Shown piece by piece: positions 61,601 through 64,000 of a DNA stretch of 64,000 bases (its first letter is position 1; the number at the start of each line of letters is the position of its first letter). The DNA is from Cyclina sinensis (lineage: Eukaryota > Mollusca > Bivalvia > Venerida > Veneridae). Made by a program: the position numbers and the translations under genes. Location of the stretch: positions 231,697-295,696 of the forward strand of contig JAAONU010000009.1 in assembly GCA_012932295.1 (NCBI GenBank). Reading direction: 5' to 3'. The notes below the pieces were generated by a model. That model was not told where the DNA came from, did no database searches, and worked only from the letters and a program-made list of their open reading frames with translations.

Positions 61601-64000
61601 CAACAACAACGGAACGCTTGCATCTGTGTAAACAAACGGAACGACTTATATATCTTCTGAAAATGCATAATTGTAGCGTCTTTACTTCACGAATTTCAGA
61701 AAGTGACTTAATGGCAAAAAAAACCCCCCAAAAACACTTTTTACGCATGCATACGATTTTGATTTTTTTTGGTAATAGTATTGAAAACGGTTTATGCCGG
61801 AACATTAGTAATTATACGGTCCCTAGTTCGAGTGAACTGAGAAGTTTGTTTAATTAATTTTAAAGTGATTTAACAGAAAGATTATAAATTTATTGCAGTT
61901 TATTTTGAGCGTTTAGTTAGTTCATATCTCTCCTGGCTTCATGTGTTATGTACATTCATATGTACACAATCTTTGTAACACACTTGCACTGACTTTTGGA
62001 CTTTACCCAAAGGCTGAATTTATCAAGGTCACACATCTATCAAGTACACGGTGAAAAACATTGACCAGTACAGATATTTCGGCGGAAACTCGTCAGATTA
62101 CATCGTAAAACAATATACATTTCCCGTGTTGTACACAAAGCCGAACATAAAAAATGTGTAAACCATGTCGTGTGTACATGTTGAAAACGAGTTGACATAC
62201 ACATAATGTAAAAAAGAAAAAAAATCATTAAAATTTCATTGAATTTCGCTGCAATAATGTGTCTAACAAGTTACTACTCAATTCACGGGTCTGGGTATTA
62301 AATCCGGAAAGGCATAAAATATCGAAAGGTTTTCGATGACTTTAAGAAAACAAATGAACATACACGTGGCCTCTAAGGCACTGAGTAAACAAATGGCTTG
62401 GCAAATATTTACATGAAAGTTAATTTATGCTTTAATTACACTCAGTCAATTAATTGGACATACATTTTTCTAGATACGAAGTTTGGCCCACGTTCAAGTC
62501 AGAGCCCGTTTATTTAGCGTACCTGATTACATACGACTTTGTTCAAACATATCGGCCGTTTTAACCTAAAAGGAACTTTAACATTTAATCTTGTTCATAT
62601 AGATAAGCCTGACCTTGACACGAAATGTATTTGCTAGCAATATATGCACCCTGTCTAGTAGTATTTTTGGCTTGGGAACCTATTTAAAATAGGGACAGTC
62701 AATTGGCTATTGCTTATGTTTCATCTCTGTGTAAACTGAAAGAATTCAGAAGGTTGTAAAGAAAGTAACATAAGGGGGAGGGGGATTACTACCTGGTTTT
62801 AAATTCTACTGTACTTGGTCCTCTGTTTTATCGACAACAGACACAAAGCTGTCATTTCCATTTTCGAAGTCTAGCATACTCTCAGTAGATCGACACGAGA
62901 AGCCGAGCTCCAGTTCCTGTGCAGGAAAAGAAAGTCCATGTACATCCTAAAAAATACGCATGCGCAGAGAGCTGTAGGAAAAAATAAAAAATCAAACTGA
63001 CGTATCGATATGCACAAATCAACTAAGTGTGAAATTAAAGAAATAAAAATTAAATTTAATAGGGAAAATAATAACGTCGTTTGTAAAATCAAGTACCGGT
63101 CTTTCGACACGGGATGTGTGGGTTCGAAAACTGGAAAAAATGTACCTACCATTTGATGCTACCCAGCAAACCTAGTTTAAGTTTATAAAAGATTTGTTGA
63201 CATTATCAAGTACTTAGAAGAAAATGTGTCCATAGTGGCACAAGAACTCAATGCTTACACACCAGAACCTTGTAATTACTTATATTTTTCATGCACTTGC
63301 AATGAGTTCAAACAAGTAAAGATGGATAGACTACTATATAAATGTGTATATGTAAATTTAAACGCACTGGTATGCAAAACAGGTTAAAAAGTGTAAAGAT
63401 ATTCGACTGGTCTCGCTCGTTTATTGGCTGATAAAAGATCAACGGACAAAATGTTTACTTAGTAGATAAAAGAGTGTGGTCAGTATTTACAGCCAGTCCT
63501 TAGATGACCTTTGATTTCAGTGTGGTCAGATAACTCATCACAGAACTATGCACGTCGCTGATATATGACTGAAAATAAGTAGAAGAATTTCTTTTTGGCA
63601 TCAACAAATCAAAACAGCTGGTTTAGAGAAAAATGTTGTTCTGTGTTTGATTCATCCTCGGTAACCCAGGGGTACTCTCTATATATCGGACTTCATTCGC
63701 ACCCGTGGGGAATCAGCACCCGTGGGTTCCGACGATGTGTTTGATTGAAATATCTATCAAAGTCAAAGTGATAATTTTCTCCTCAATAAGAAATAGGAAA
63801 AATACATTTAATCTGATTAATGAAGAGGAAATACACGAATAGCGTATAAAATGCATGTATGTTTAATGTATTAATATAATCGAAATATCTCTTCCACTTT
63901 TAACAGAAATATTTGATCACAAAGCTTTAAATCTACGACATCAAGGTCAAGATTTTTCCAAGCCAGAACTACTTTTCTGTTGTAAAAATAAAATTCGCAT
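58671..64000 (+). other. Probable intron or flank of the 58.3 kb gene
   Basis: No second exon with a convincing domain was found to the window end. Visible features are (AAT)n/(CAT)n simple sequence at about 59467-59550, a box B-like GGGTTCGATTCCCG at about 60410-60424 without a clear box A, and an 11-bp direct repeat GCACCCGTGGG at about 63700 and 63717. Confidence 0.4.
59467..59572. repeat. (AAT)n, (CAT)n and (AGC)n simple sequence
   Basis: Imperfect trinucleotide runs: AAT about 59467-59489, CAT/CAC about 59490-59527, CAG/AGC about 59527-59552, AAT about 59558-59573. Confidence 0.9.

Overview
This 64 kb window is metazoan nuclear DNA, most likely from a bivalve mollusc. The evidence is short, well-spliced exons (GT/AG, phases consistent across introns) of conserved animal genes, AT-rich non-coding DNA, tRNA-derived SINEs, and element types I associate with bivalve genomes. 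These include short elements carrying tandem-repeat cores between 'GCTCACCTGAGC' and 'CAGGTGAGCG…ATCATGG' ends. The species was not determined.

Layout. (1) 599-2861 (+): the last four coding exons of WAC (WW-domain adaptor with coiled coil), followed by a possibly very long 3' UTR or flank to about 10.3 kb that holds a 2.8 kb transposon with a 145-bp tandem array. (2) 10.5-13.4 kb: a 46-bp minisatellite, a tRNA-type SINE and a MITE-like element with CTCCCC ends. (3) 14178-15488 (+): an uninterrupted double B-box/NHL-like, TRIM-related protein without a RING. (4) 17918-23102 (-): eight exons of LETMD1, a mitochondrial inner-membrane LETM1-domain protein, with the first coding exon not found. 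(5) 23.2-28.1 kb: a transposon cluster with foldback elements and two decayed non-LTR retrotransposons. (6) 28591-31945 (+): the complete four-exon SEC61B gene, 96 aa. (7) 33.0-35.4 kb: a second tandem-repeat element and an internally deleted mariner. (8) 35525-36601 (-): an uninterrupted class A GPCR with atypical motifs. (9) 36.7-58.0 kb: a gene-poor interval of SINEs, microsatellites and minisatellites. (10) 58331-58670 (+): a likely first coding exon of an unrecognised Ser-rich, possibly regulatory protein. The rest of the window is probably its intron or flank.

The genes do not form a pathway. WAC (chromatin and autophagy adaptor), SEC61B (ER translocon) and LETMD1 (mitochondria) are housekeeping genes. 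The TRIM-like protein and the GPCR belong to families that expand readily in molluscs. No CRISPR, operon or other multi-gene system is visible. The most notable observations are: a run of in-phase potential 5' splice sites made by a 21-bp minisatellite directly after a LETMD1 exon; a decayed, out-of-place copy of part of a WAC exon inside the next intron; a compensatory base pair in the terminal hairpin of the tandem-core elements; a 580-bp higher-order repeat; several new-looking MITEs with identifiable target duplications; and a GPCR lacking the sodium-site residues and the usual extracellular disulfide.
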